Positions 1-6,980 of a DNA stretch of 64,000 nucleotides are shown here, piece by piece. The notes under the pieces are model-generated. The model saw only the letters and a program-made list of their open reading frames with translations, was not told where the DNA came from and made no database searches. Position numbers and translations under genes: made by a program. Origin of the DNA: Alphaproteobacteria bacterium (GTDB taxonomy: Bacteria > Pseudomonadota > Alphaproteobacteria > Caulobacterales > Aquidulcibacteraceae); the NCBI GenBank assembly GCA_018969015.1, contig JAGWZE010000016.1, positions 1 through 64,000 of the forward strand. Direction: 5' to 3'. Each line of letters starts with the position of its first letter. Position 1 is the first letter of the stretch.

Positions 1-132
1 AGAGGGTGACGCCTCGAAGAGTTGCGGTCAGGACCTGAGAAATCCCACCTTGAAGTGGGGTCGCCCCCGTGTGGGTGTGCGCGCCTATCTCAAGCCGGGT
101 GAGGGCGAGCTCCGGCCTCGGGTCTCAAGGAG
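1..132 (+). ncRNA. possible 6S RNA (partial, runs off the window start)
   Basis: No convincing ORF covers this stretch. It holds the element CCTGAG (about 35-40) followed by a short hairpin of the form CCCAC-cttgaa-GTGGG (about 45-60) and then GC-rich alternating stems. The order resembles one side of the central bulge of bacterial 6S RNA, where CCTGAG precedes a small hairpin with a CTTGA-like loop. 6S RNA binds the housekeeping RNA polymerase holoenzyme in stationary phase. The expected 5' closing strand would lie before base 1, so the RNA would be incomplete here. This is pattern resemblance only; it could be another structured RNA or a 3' UTR. A covariance-model search (Rfam RF00013) would decide. 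Confidence 0.4.
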
Positions 133-220
133 GAATGCGAACGTCGCGTGAAGCGCCGAAAACGTAGGCGACGATCTCGACCAGTAGCCCCTCGCCGGGT
201 TGACCAAACCGGCGCGCCGA

Positions 221-315
221 ACGCGGCGGAGAGGCCGAAAGCCACTCCCCAACCAACGCATGCACCCCAGGGTCGGCCGACCCAGGCTCACGCCTCTCCG
301 CCGCGTCCCTTTTTT
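221..315 (+). terminator. large hairpin with T-tract, terminator-like, plus strand
   Basis: A perfect 15-bp inverted repeat pairs 221-235 with 292-306. The 56-nt loop carries a second palindrome (GGGTCGGCCGACCC, about 270-283). The outer stem is followed by CCC and six T residues at 310-315. This could end transcription of the RNA-like segment at the window start, or be the 3' end of a small RNA. The loop is longer than in a usual intrinsic terminator. The remaining bases between 133 and 428 show no gene I can support. Confidence 0.5.
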
Positions 316-367
316 CGAGCGAACCCGCAGGCGCGCGCTGCGCCGTGCGGCCAAACGTGTGTGCACA

Positions 368-402
368 GCAAAACGGCCGCCGCACCGAAGTGCGACGGCC
401 GC
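368..402 (-). terminator. intrinsic terminator of the porin gene
   Basis: A 12-bp stem (374-385 with 390-401, one mismatch) closes a CGAA tetraloop, which reads TTCG on the minus strand. On that strand it is followed by TTTT. It lies 27 bp beyond the porin stop codon, in the right orientation to end that transcript. Confidence 0.75.
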
Positions 403-428
403 AAACTGCTTGCGAAAACGTCTGGAGA

Positions 429-1169
429 TTACAGGGCGCGCTTGATCGTCAGGACCACGCGGCCATCCGCATTCTGCTCCGTGGCGAAGCCGGTCGTGAT
501 GATCCGATCCGACGAGCCGAGCGAGGTGTCGACATAGCGCAGGTCGAGACCGAAGCCGGCGATCGAGTAGGTGCCGCCGATGTTCCAGGTCTCGTAGCTG
601 TCGTCGAGCTTGCCGGCCGCGGGGCCGTTCACGTCGTCGATCTTCTGGTAGCCATAGGCCGCCGAGATCGAGAGCTTGTCGCTGACGGCGTACGCGCCGT
701 TGACTTCGAGGTAGTAGGCCTTGTCCGTCGCCAGCGTGAAATCGGGCGAGTAGTAGCCCGCCGCGCCGAGCGTCCAGCCTTCCGCCGGCGTCACGGACGC
801 CTTGGCGTAGCCTTCATAATAATCGGTTTCCGCGCCGTCATCGGAGGAGTTCGGGTACAGGTAGCCGATCACGCCGACATCGAGCGAGACAGGGCCGACG
901 GTCGGCTTGAAGCCGGCATAGATGTCGAGTTCCTGGCTGCCGCCGAACGCAACGTTCGACGCCCACACGCCCGCATAGATCTGGCCCGACGACGCGTCGA
1001 AGCCACCTTGGATGGCCGACGAGCCGTTGGTTTGGCTGATGCCGCGGAACGTGTAGTCCGTCGCCAGCGCGACGTTGCCAGAGAACGCGATCTTGTCCTC
1101 GGCATGCGCAACGCCCGCCATCGCCGCAACGCCGGCGGCTGCCGCCATCAAAAGACGCATCTTCTTCAT
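429..1169 (-). CDS. TorF-family putative porin (Gcw_chp type)
   Basis: Predicted 246-residue outer-membrane beta-barrel protein. The chosen start gives a clear Sec signal peptide of 23 residues (basic MKKMR, hydrophobic Ala/Val core, AHA cleavage site). A more upstream in-frame start at 1232 would add an arginine-rich tail that hides the signal. The mature protein opens with the family hallmark ATDYTFRGISQT, and amphipathic strands with many Tyr, Gly and Asp follow, as in the TIGR02001 family of conserved alphaproteobacterial outer-membrane proteins. The true substrate is unknown; a porin role is inferred from the family. The gene is monocistronic, with its own terminator downstream. The 200 bp upstream to the next gene hold no ORF I can support. 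Confidence 0.85.
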   Translation of the reverse strand: MKKMRLLMAAAAGVAAMAGVAHAEDKIAFSGNVALATDYTFRGISQTNGSSAIQGGFDASSGQIYAGVWASNVAFGGSQELDIYAGFKPTVGPVSLDVGVIGYLYPNSSDDGAETDYYEGYAKASVTPAEGWTLGAAGYYSPDFTLATDKAYYLEVNGAYAVSDKLSISAAYGYQKIDDVNGPAAGKLDDSYETWNIGGTYSIAGFGLDLRYVDTSLGSSDRIITTGFATEQNADGRVVLTIKRAL

Positions 1170-1373
1170 CCCCGATCTTCCCCGCGCTGATCGTCGCGGT
1201 GAGCGACGACGTTCACCGAATATGGTGAACAAGGTGTCAACACGACTGGAGCGTGCTGCGAATGCGTCGGCGCGTCGATGTGCGGTGCAGTAATGTTCTG
1301 CACTCGGTCGGCGTGTGGCGCCTTTTTGCGCGAGGGGCTGAGCAGTCGATGCTTTTTTGGGCGCCCCCGGGGC

Positions 1374-2168
1374 TCAGCGCGCGGCGAGCGGCGCGTAACC
1401 CAGGTGCATCCCCGCATCCACCAGGAGCGTTTCGCCCGTCACGTGGCGCGCGGCGTCCGAGATGAGGAACAGCCCCGCATCGGCGATGTCCTCCGCGGTG
1501 GAGGCTTCTTTCAGCGGTGTCTGCGCCTGCACGTTGGCGCGGATGCGGGCCGTGGTTTGTTCGCCGAACGCGTCGGTGAACCAGCGCGTGTCGATGAAGC
1601 CCGGGCACAACGCGTTCACCCGGATCTTCGGCGCCAGCGCCCGCGCCAGCGACAAGGTCATCGTGTTCAGCGCGCCTTTCGTTGCGGCATACGCGACCGA
1701 TGATCCGATCCCGGTCACGCCGGCGATGGAGGACACCATCAGCACGCTCGGCCGCGCCGCCTGCTCGAGCAGGGACCGCGCCGCGCGCGTCATCTGGAAC
1801 GGGCCGACGACGTTCACCCCATAGAGCCTTTGGAAGTCCGCGCCGGTGAGGCCGTCCATGTCGGCATGGTTCGGCACGTGCTTCGTGATGCCGGCATTGT
1901 TCACCAGCGCGTCCACGCGGCCGAACGGCGCCGCCGCCGCAGCGATCGTCCGGCACGCCGCGTCGTCCGAAACGTCGCCCGGCGCGATCACCGCCTCGGC
2001 CCCCAGCGCGCGGATCTCCGCCGCCGTGGCTTCCGCCTCCGCGAGGCTCTTCGTGCAGTTGAGCACGACCGCCTTGGCGCCGCGCGCGGCCGCGCCCTTC
2101 GCGATCGCCGCGCCCAGGCCCGTCGCCGATCCGGTCACGAGCAGCACCTTGCCTTCGAAATCGCCCAT
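1374..2168 (-). CDS. SDR-family NAD(P)-dependent oxidoreductase
   Basis: 264 residues, a typical classical short-chain dehydrogenase length. Visible are the cofactor motif TGSATGLGAAIA near the N terminus, NNAG in the middle, the active-site pattern YAATK preceded by a Ser-rich strand (MVSSIAG), and the C-terminal NALCPGFIDT and TGETLLVDAG segments. The ATG at 2168 follows a purine-rich GAGGAGACGAAA stretch on the minus strand. The substrate cannot be read from sequence; SDRs of this type act on beta-hydroxyacyl groups, sugars or steroids. It is transcribed alone. Two contiguous 16-bp direct repeats lie 43-74 bp upstream and are good candidates for an operator. Confidence 0.85.
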   Translation of the reverse strand: MGDFEGKVLLVTGSATGLGAAIAKGAAARGAKAVVLNCTKSLAEAEATAAEIRALGAEAVIAPGDVSDDAACRTIAAAAAPFGRVDALVNNAGITKHVPNHADMDGLTGADFQRLYGVNVVGPFQMTRAARSLLEQAARPSVLMVSSIAGVTGIGSSVAYAATKGALNTMTLSLARALAPKIRVNALCPGFIDTRWFTDAFGEQTTARIRANVQAQTPLKEASTAEDIADAGLFLISDAARHVTGETLLVDAGMHLGYAPLAAR

Positions 2169-2210
2169 TTTCGTCTCCTCCTCGTCACCGTTTTCGTCTA
2201 GAGTAATCGT

Positions 2211-2242
2211 ACTCGTATCGCACTCCACTCGTATCGCACTCC
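2211..2242. promoter_or_regulatory. two contiguous 16-bp direct repeats, candidate operator
   Basis: The 16-mer ACTCGTATCGCACTCC occurs twice head to tail with no spacer (2211-2226 and 2227-2242), and a partial GTAATCGTACTCG-like echo lies just before it. The position between the SDR start (2168) and the plus-strand genes fits a regulator-binding site. The regulator itself is not in the window. Confidence 0.5.
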
Positions 2243-2257
2243 AGGAGAACGCTCTGC

Positions 2258-2356
2258 ATGGCCAAAGGCGCCCCCCAACCAACCACCGCGCTCATAGGTG
2301 GTTCAGGGGCAGCGAACGGCCGTGCCGGCTTCGGTGGCGGTCTAAGCGGCTTCTGA
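2258..2356 (+). CDS. possible 32-residue small ORF
   Basis: ATG at 2258 has an AGGAG ribosome site about ten bases upstream and reads 32 codons to TGA at 2354-2356. The product is rich in Gly and Ala and resembles no family I know. It starts right after the tandem 16-bp repeats. It may be chance in GC-rich DNA; the only support is the ribosome site and the position. Confidence 0.2.
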   Translation: MAKGAPQPTTALIGGSGAANGRAGFGGGLSGF

Positions 2357-2445
2357 CCCGCTTCGGAGTTTTCCCTCCGCTCGACAACCCGAAGTGACGT
2401 GTGCGCCGGTTCCGGCGCCCGCGTCCGCATGCCCTGGAGGCGACG

Positions 2446-3486
2446 ATGCACCTCGTGCACCGCGCGGCTCCGCCCTCTGCGGCGGAGGCCGTTCCCCCGT
2501 TCTTGACCTTCGTGGCCGGCGCGCGCGCCGCCCGCGTCGCGCAGGTGTTTCCTGCGCCGTACACGGCGTATCTCACCACGCCGACGCCGCGCCGGCATCT
2601 GATCCACGTCGCGCTCGATGAGATCGATGCGCGCGTGCTCGAAGACCCTGCGCGCGTCGCGCGTCTCGCGCACGAGTTCCAGTTCGCGACCGGCGACGTC
2701 GTCGTCGCGCACTGGATCGGCGCGGTTCCGCCGGGGTTCCTCAAGGCGCTTGGCCGGATCGGCGAGGCGCCGTGGGCGCCCGAGCACTATGCCGCGCTGA
2801 AGGCGATGATCGCCGTTCCCGGCGCGCGCCTCGCGCTGGGCGCGGAGCGGCCGATCACGCCGGACAAGGTGGCGATGCTCGCCGCGCTGCCCGAGCCGCT
2901 GCGTGCGGACGCGATCCTGCGTCGCCTGACGGCGCCGGACGATGCGCTTCTGCTCGCGGAGGCGTACGAGGCCGTCGTCTGGCGCCTCGGCGCGCAGGCG
3001 GTGCGTGTCGTGGATCGCTGGCGCCGCGCCGACTCCGAGGCGCGTCTGTTCGAGATGGCGTCGAAGTCGGTGCAGCCGGACGAGTTCGTGCTGCATCTGC
3101 ATCCGGAGCATCCGGATCTTCTGCGGCTCGACACCCGTCGCGCGCTCGAACAGGCGGGCGTCCAGTTCCGCAACTGCCTCGCCACCTACGTGATGGAGGC
3201 GGCGTCGGGCCAAAGCGTGATCTATTCGTGGGCGGGGCCGCCCCCCACCGCGGTGCAGATCTCGCGCGATCCGGTGTTCGGCTGGCGCCTCGAGCAGGCG
3301 CGGGGGCAGGGCAACCTGATCCTCGACGAGGAGGCGCGCGCGCGTCTGCGGGCGGTGATGCGTGAGATCGGCGTCTGGCCTGGCCGGACGGGCGTGGACC
3401 TCGTCAGCGCGCTCGCCTCGCGGTCGAGCGGCATGCCGGCGCGCCTCGCGGGGACCGCGGCGCTCGACGACGCGTTCGACTGGTAG
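2446..3486 (+). CDS. PcfJ-like domain protein of unknown function
   Basis: 346 residues from ATG 2446, chosen over the upstream GTG at 2401 because GGAGG lies eight bases before it. No signal peptide or membrane segment is visible. The C-terminal third carries an NCL motif followed by a segment with IYSW, an AVQI strand, a GW pair and a late Gln/Gly/Asn patch. That arrangement resembles the C terminus of PcfJ-like proteins, first noted on conjugative plasmids and common as chromosomal proteins of unknown role. The N-terminal two thirds are Ala/Arg/Leu-rich and helical in appearance, with no known motif. Function is not inferred. Confidence 0.6.
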   Translation: MHLVHRAAPPSAAEAVPPFLTFVAGARAARVAQVFPAPYTAYLTTPTPRRHLIHVALDEIDARVLEDPARVARLAHEFQFATGDVVVAHWIGAVPPGFLKALGRIGEAPWAPEHYAALKAMIAVPGARLALGAERPITPDKVAMLAALPEPLRADAILRRLTAPDDALLLAEAYEAVVWRLGAQAVRVVDRWRRADSEARLFEMASKSVQPDEFVLHLHPEHPDLLRLDTRRALEQAGVQFRNCLATYVMEAASGQSVIYSWAGPPPTAVQISRDPVFGWRLEQARGQGNLILDEEARARLRAVMREIGVWPGRTGVDLVSALASRSSGMPARLAGTAALDDAFDW

Positions 3487-3528
3487 CCTGCGCTTGCCAA
3501 CCGGAGGCGTCGCCGTCATGTCAGCGGC

Positions 3529-3990
3529 ATGACGACCGACGCCTCCGGACTCACGCAACTTGGCGCGCCGACGCCGATCCCCGCCGACCCCGCCCGCGCG
3601 GTGCTCGAACGCGTGCCCAACCCGCACCCCGACGCGCTCTATCTCGCCCGCTTCTCGGCCCCGGAATTCACCTCGATCTGCCCGGTCACGAGCCAGCCGG
3701 ACTTCGGGCATCTCGTGATCGACTACGCCCCCGCGGACTGGCTCGTCGAAAGCAAGAGCCTGAAGCTCTTCCTGCAGAGCTTCCGCAACCACGGCGCCTT
3801 CCACGAGGACTGCACGGTCTATGTCGCCAAGCGCATCGCCGAGACGATCGCGCCGCGCTGGCTGCGCATCGGCGGCTACTGGGCGCCGCGCGGCGGCATC
3901 CCAATCGATGTGTTCTGGCAGACCGGCCCGGCCCCCGCGGGCCTCTGGGTCCCTGACCAGGGCGTTCCCGGCTACCGCGCCCGCGGTTGA
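3529..3990 (+). CDS. queF: NADPH-dependent 7-cyano-7-deazaguanine reductase QueF
   Basis: 153 residues, the length of the short (type I, unimodular) QueF. The enzyme reduces the nitrile of preQ0 to the aminomethyl group of preQ1 with two NADPH, the last step before the modified base enters tRNA on the way to queuosine. Cys51 in [11 protein letters not shown] is the expected thioimide-forming nucleophile and Asp58 the proton donor. ESKSLKLF at 74-81 is the QueF signature motif, and a His-Glu pair follows at 92-93. An earlier ATG at about 3519 is out of frame and stops after four codons. The gene stands alone here; no other queuosine gene is nearby. Confidence 0.95.
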   Translation: MTTDASGLTQLGAPTPIPADPARAVLERVPNPHPDALYLARFSAPEFTSICPVTSQPDFGHLVIDYAPADWLVESKSLKLFLQSFRNHGAFHEDCTVYVAKRIAETIAPRWLRIGGYWAPRGGIPIDVFWQTGPAPAGLWVPDQGVPGYRARG

Positions 3991-4038
3991 GAGACCGCCG
4001 CCGTTCTGTTTCCGGCCGACATCGGGTAGACTGTCACC

Positions 4039-4332
4039 ATGTCGCGGACGGACCTTCTCGATCGTCTCAGGTTGATCGCGCCTGATCTACGCGACCGATA
4101 TGGCGTGGCGCGGCTCGGCGTCTTCGGCTCCGCCGCCCGCGGCGAGGCGGGCGAGACGTCAGATATCGACTTGATCGCCGAATTCGCGCCAGGAGAAGCG
4201 CCAGGTCTCGCGTTTTTCGCCCTCGAGCAGGAGTTGTCCGATACGCTCGGCCGCCCGGTCCAAATCAGCGGGCTCGACCGCATGAACGCGTATGTCCGCG
4301 CCCAGGTGGAGCGCGACCTGATCTATGTCTGA
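4039..4332 (+). CDS. mntA: MntA-like minimal nucleotidyltransferase antitoxin
   Basis: 97 residues with the nucleotidyltransferase core FGSAARG (Gly30, Ser31) followed by SDIDL with Asp42 and Asp44, the metal-binding pair of the GSx10DxD motif. The gene overlaps hepT by 8 bp (4325-4332). In characterised MNT-HEPN pairs (type VII toxin-antitoxin) this protein adds AMP to a tyrosine of the HEPN toxin and so silences it. Here that role is inferred from motif and neighbour. GC content looks like that of the surroundings, so recent acquisition is not obvious. Confidence 0.85.
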   Translation: MSRTDLLDRLRLIAPDLRDRYGVARLGVFGSAARGEAGETSDIDLIAEFAPGEAPGLAFFALEQELSDTLGRPVQISGLDRMNAYVRAQVERDLIYV

Positions 4333-4669
4333 TCGCACGCTCGGCGATCTGACCGAAATCGCGGACGCCATAGACCGCATCCTGACCTACACCGCAGGCC
4401 TGGACGAACGTGCGTTCGTCGCCAGCGGAAAGGACGTCGACGCCGCCGCCATGAACCTCCTTGTCATCGGAGAGGCCGTTCGCAGGATTGACCCAAACGT
4501 GCTCGCCCGCGAGCCGGGAATCGCGTGGCCGGCGATCGTGGCTCTGCGCAACCGCATCGCGCATGGCTATGCCAGCCTGCAACCCGCCGTCATCTGGTCA
4601 ATCTTGGAAAAAGAGCTGCCGTCGCTTCGACGCGCGGTCGCGCGCCTTGCGGCCGGCTTGCAGACCTAG
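4325..4669 (+). CDS. hepT: HepT-like HEPN ribonuclease toxin (DUF86)
   Basis: 114 residues, mostly helical. The HEPN active-site motif Rx4HxY is intact: Arg75, His80 and Tyr82 in RNRIAHGY. The tyrosine is the site AMPylated by MntA in studied pairs. An N-terminal helix carries the conserved IGEAVRRI segment of DUF86. HEPN toxins of this group act as RNases. The start codon lies inside the 3' end of mntA, so the two are translationally coupled. Its stop overlaps the end of the convergent lipoprotein gene by 4 bp. Confidence 0.88.
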   Translation: MSDRTLGDLTEIADAIDRILTYTAGLDERAFVASGKDVDAAAMNLLVIGEAVRRIDPNVLAREPGIAWPAIVALRNRIAHGYASLQPAVIWSILEKELPSLRRAVARLAAGLQT

Positions 4670-4878
4670 CTCCGCGGTGACGCCGGAACCGGCGTCTGTG
4701 GCGCTGATCCGCGGCATCGCTGCACGCATTTCGTCTGCTGCGCCTGGCACATGTCCTGCGACCGCCAAGTCATGCAGGTGACGGCGGCGCTGTTGCAGTC
4801 GTCGATGCAGCGGGGATCGACGCGTTCGCCCGTGGCGCAGCCGGCGAGAAACACGAGAAGCAGCAAGGCGCGGCGCAT
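4666..4878 (-). CDS. small cysteine-rich lipoprotein
   Basis: 70 residues. The N terminus is a lipoprotein signal: basic MRR, a Leu/Val core and the lipobox LAGC with Cys14 as lipidation site. The mature part is short and has six further cysteines in spaced pairs (CIDDC, CMTW, MCQAQ, KCVQRC), so it is probably disulfide-bonded in the periplasm. The tail is Pro/Ser-rich. No family is recognised. It converges on hepT with a 4-bp overlap and is read away from the divergent L,D-transpeptidase-like gene. Confidence 0.65.
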   Translation of the reverse strand: MRRALLLLVFLAGCATGERVDPRCIDDCNSAAVTCMTWRSQDMCQAQQTKCVQRCRGSAPQTPVPASPRS

Positions 4879-5039
4879 GACGTCTCCGGACGAGGGGGCA
4901 GAGTTTGGCGCAATCGCGCCTCGGTCTCGCCACCGTACCGGGCTCTTGATCGGGCGTCACCCGGCGCGCGGGTCAGCATGATCCTATCCCCGCCGCCCGA
5001 CGCCCGCCTATACTGGCGGCCCCGAACCGAGGAGCGCCC

Positions 5040-5633
5040 ATGCGCCACTGGATCCTGCTCGCGCTCGCGACGCTGTTCACCGTCCACGCCGGCGCCGTCA
5101 CGGTCGACGGCGTGGCGCTCGACCCTGCCGGCAAGATCCGCCGGGCGATCCTGGAGCAGGCCGTCGCAGTGTGGCGGGCGACGCCGCAGGCGCGGCGCGA
5201 CGTTCTCGTCGTCGCGGATTTTGCGCGGCCCTCCATCGAGCCGCGCTTCGCCATCGTCGATCTCAAGACCGGCGACGTCGCCGCCATGCGCACCGCGCAC
5301 GGGAAGGGCTCCGACGCCGACCACGACGGCATACCCCAGACCTTTTCCGATACGCCGGGCTCGAACGCGAGCGCCACGGGCGCCTATCTCACCGGCGCGC
5401 GCTACATCGGCCAGCACGGCCTGTCGCTGAAACTGCGCGGGCTCGACGCCAGCAACCGCAACGCCGAGTCGCGCGCGATCGTGCTGCATTCGGCGCCCTA
5501 CATGACGGACGCCTTCATCGCCGCACATGGGCGCCCCGGGCGGTCCTGGGGCTGCTTCGTCGTCGCGCCCACGCAGGTGCGCGCGGTCGTCGATCGCCTG
5601 GAGGGCGGAGCTCTGATCTACGCCGGACGGTGA
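5040..5633 (+). CDS. murein L,D-transpeptidase catalytic-domain family protein
   Basis: 197 residues with an N-terminal signal peptide (MRHW then a Leu/Ala core ending near residue 19). The catalytic pattern is His150 (IVLHSAP) followed by SWGC with Ser169 and Cys172, as in the YkuD_2 type of L,D-transpeptidase-like proteins. Such enzymes act in the periplasm on the stem peptides of peptidoglycan (3-3 crosslinks or protein attachment). The central block with HGKGSDADHDGIPQTFS is also typical. No peptidoglycan-binding module is attached. The 3' end overlaps the convergent rluB gene by 16 bp. Confidence 0.8.
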   Translation: MRHWILLALATLFTVHAGAVTVDGVALDPAGKIRRAILEQAVAVWRATPQARRDVLVVADFARPSIEPRFAIVDLKTGDVAAMRTAHGKGSDADHDGIPQTFSDTPGSNASATGAYLTGARYIGQHGLSLKLRGLDASNRNAESRAIVLHSAPYMTDAFIAAHGRPGRSWGCFVVAPTQVRAVVDRLEGGALIYAGR

Positions 5634-6493
5634 GGCTTGCGGTCGGGCCGGCGGTCGGGCTTGCGGGACGCGGGGGCCGCCTGGGGCTTCTGTGGCGCGC
5701 GCGCCGCCGCGGGGCGTTCGTGGTCGCGGGGCGCCTTGGCCGGGCCCTTCTTGCCGAGCTGTTCGCGCACGACCTTGCGCGGGATCTCCTCGACCTTGCC
5801 GGGCTCGAGCAGGCCGAGCTGGAAGGGGCCGTAGGCGATGCGGATGAGGCGGTTGACCTTCAGGCCGATCGCCTCGAGCACGCGGCGCACCTCGCGGTTC
5901 TTGCCCTCGGTGATGGCCACGGTGATCCACGCGTTCGCGCCTTGCTGGCGATCAAGTTCGGCCTGGATGGGGCCGTAGCGCACGCCGTCGACGGTGATGC
6001 CCTGCATCAGCGCGTCGAGCTCGCCCTGGGTCACGCGGCCGTGGGCGCGCGCCCGGTAGCGGCGCACCCAGCCGTTCGAGGGGAGCTCCAGCGTCCGCGC
6101 GAGTTCGCCGTCGTTGGTGAGCAGCAGCAGCCCTTCCGAGGTGAGGTCCAGCCGCCCCACGGAGACCACGCGGGGCAGGTCCGGGGGAAGGCGCTCGAAC
6201 ACGGTAGGGCGGTTCTGCGGGTCGCGGTGGGTGGTCACGAGGCCCGCCGGCTTGTGGTAGCGCCACAGGCGCGACGCCTCGGGCGCGCCGACCGGCTTGC
6301 CGTCGACGCGGATGTCGTCCAGCGCCGAGACCTTGAAGGCCGGCGTGTCGAGCCGCTTGCCGTTGACGCTGACGCGCCCCTCGGCGATCAGCTTCTCGGC
6401 GTCCCGGCGCGAGCAGACGCCCGCGCGCGCCAGGGCCTTGGCGATGCGTTCGGTTTCGGGGGCGTCGTCTTCGATGTCGCGGTCCGCGCTCAT
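5618..6493 (-). CDS. rluB: 23S rRNA pseudouridine synthase, RluB/RsuA type
   Basis: 291 residues. An S4 RNA-binding domain lies at about 15-60 (RIAKALARAGVCSRRDAEKL). The pseudouridine synthase domain follows, with catalytic Asp116 in VGRLDLTSEGL, a KPAG motif at 81-84 and EGKNREVRR near residue 200. From about residue 240 a Lys/Arg/Pro/Ala tail of roughly 50 residues extends past the catalytic fold; such basic tails are common in alphaproteobacterial members. RluB makes Psi2605 in 23S rRNA, but RsuA and RluE/F relatives cannot be fully excluded. It is divergent from tadA, a common arrangement. Confidence 0.88.
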   Translation of the reverse strand: MSADRDIEDDAPETERIAKALARAGVCSRRDAEKLIAEGRVSVNGKRLDTPAFKVSALDDIRVDGKPVGAPEASRLWRYHKPAGLVTTHRDPQNRPTVFERLPPDLPRVVSVGRLDLTSEGLLLLTNDGELARTLELPSNGWVRRYRARAHGRVTQGELDALMQGITVDGVRYGPIQAELDRQQGANAWITVAITEGKNREVRRVLEAIGLKVNRLIRIAYGPFQLGLLEPGKVEEIPRKVVREQLGKKGPAKAPRDHERPAAARAPQKPQAAPASRKPDRRPDRKPHRPA

Positions 6494-6527
6494 GCGACCG
6501 TTCTAGAGGGGAAGGGCGCGCCGCGCC

Positions 6528-6980
6528 ATGACCGACGACGAGGCGATGGAGATGGCCCTGGCCGAAGCCCGGGCGGCCGCCGCGGCGGGAGAGGCCCCGA
6601 TCGGCGCCGTCCTGCTCGACGCCGCCGGCGCGGTGCTCGCCACCGGCCGCAACGCCCCGATCGCCACCCATGACCCCACCGCCCACGCCGAAGTGGTCGC
6701 CCTGCGGGCCGCCTGCGCGGCGCTCGGCAACTACCGCCTGCCGGCGGGGACCACGCTGGTCGTGTCCCTGGAGCCGTGCGCCATGTGCGCCGGCGCGATC
6801 TCGACGGCCCGTGTCGGCCGGCTCGTCTACGGCGCGTCCGATCCCAAAGGCGGGGCCGTCGCCCACGGCCCGCGGCTGTTCGAGCAGCCCACCTGCCATT
6901 GGCGGCCCGAGGTCGCGGGCGGCCTGCGCGCGGACGACAGCGCGGAGATGCTGAGGGCGTTCTTCCGCGCGCGCCGCTAG
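6528..6980 (+). CDS. tadA: tRNA-specific adenosine deaminase TadA
   Basis: 150 residues, the usual TadA length. The zinc-binding signature of the deaminase fold is complete: His53 and the proton-shuttling Glu55 in HAEV, and Cys84 and Cys87 in PCAMCAG. TadA converts A34 of tRNA-Arg(ACG) to inosine so that one tRNA reads CGU, CGC and CGA. The matching tRNA-Arg(ACG) gene lies in this window at 54771. The stop codon overlaps the end of the convergent ribF by 4 bp. It is divergent from rluB with 34 bp between start codons, so their promoters must overlap. Confidence 0.95.
   Translation: MTDDEAMEMALAEARAAAAAGEAPIGAVLLDAAGAVLATGRNAPIATHDPTAHAEVVALRAACAALGNYRLPAGTTLVVSLEPCAMCAGAISTARVGRLVYGASDPKGGAVAHGPRLFEQPTCHWRPEVAGGLRADDSAEMLRAFFRARR

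Noticed and set aside
345-1190. Long plus-strand open frame opposite the porin gene
   Set aside because: Arg/Val/Asp-rich shadow typical of GC-rich antisense frames; the minus strand has a signal peptide and family motifs.
3487-3528. preQ1 riboswitch before queF
   Set aside because: The 42-bp gap shows no recognisable preQ1 aptamer and no terminator.
2185-3804. 539-codon minus-strand open frame
   Set aside because: Antisense shadow of the PcfJ-like and QueF genes; composition is Arg/His-rich without motifs.
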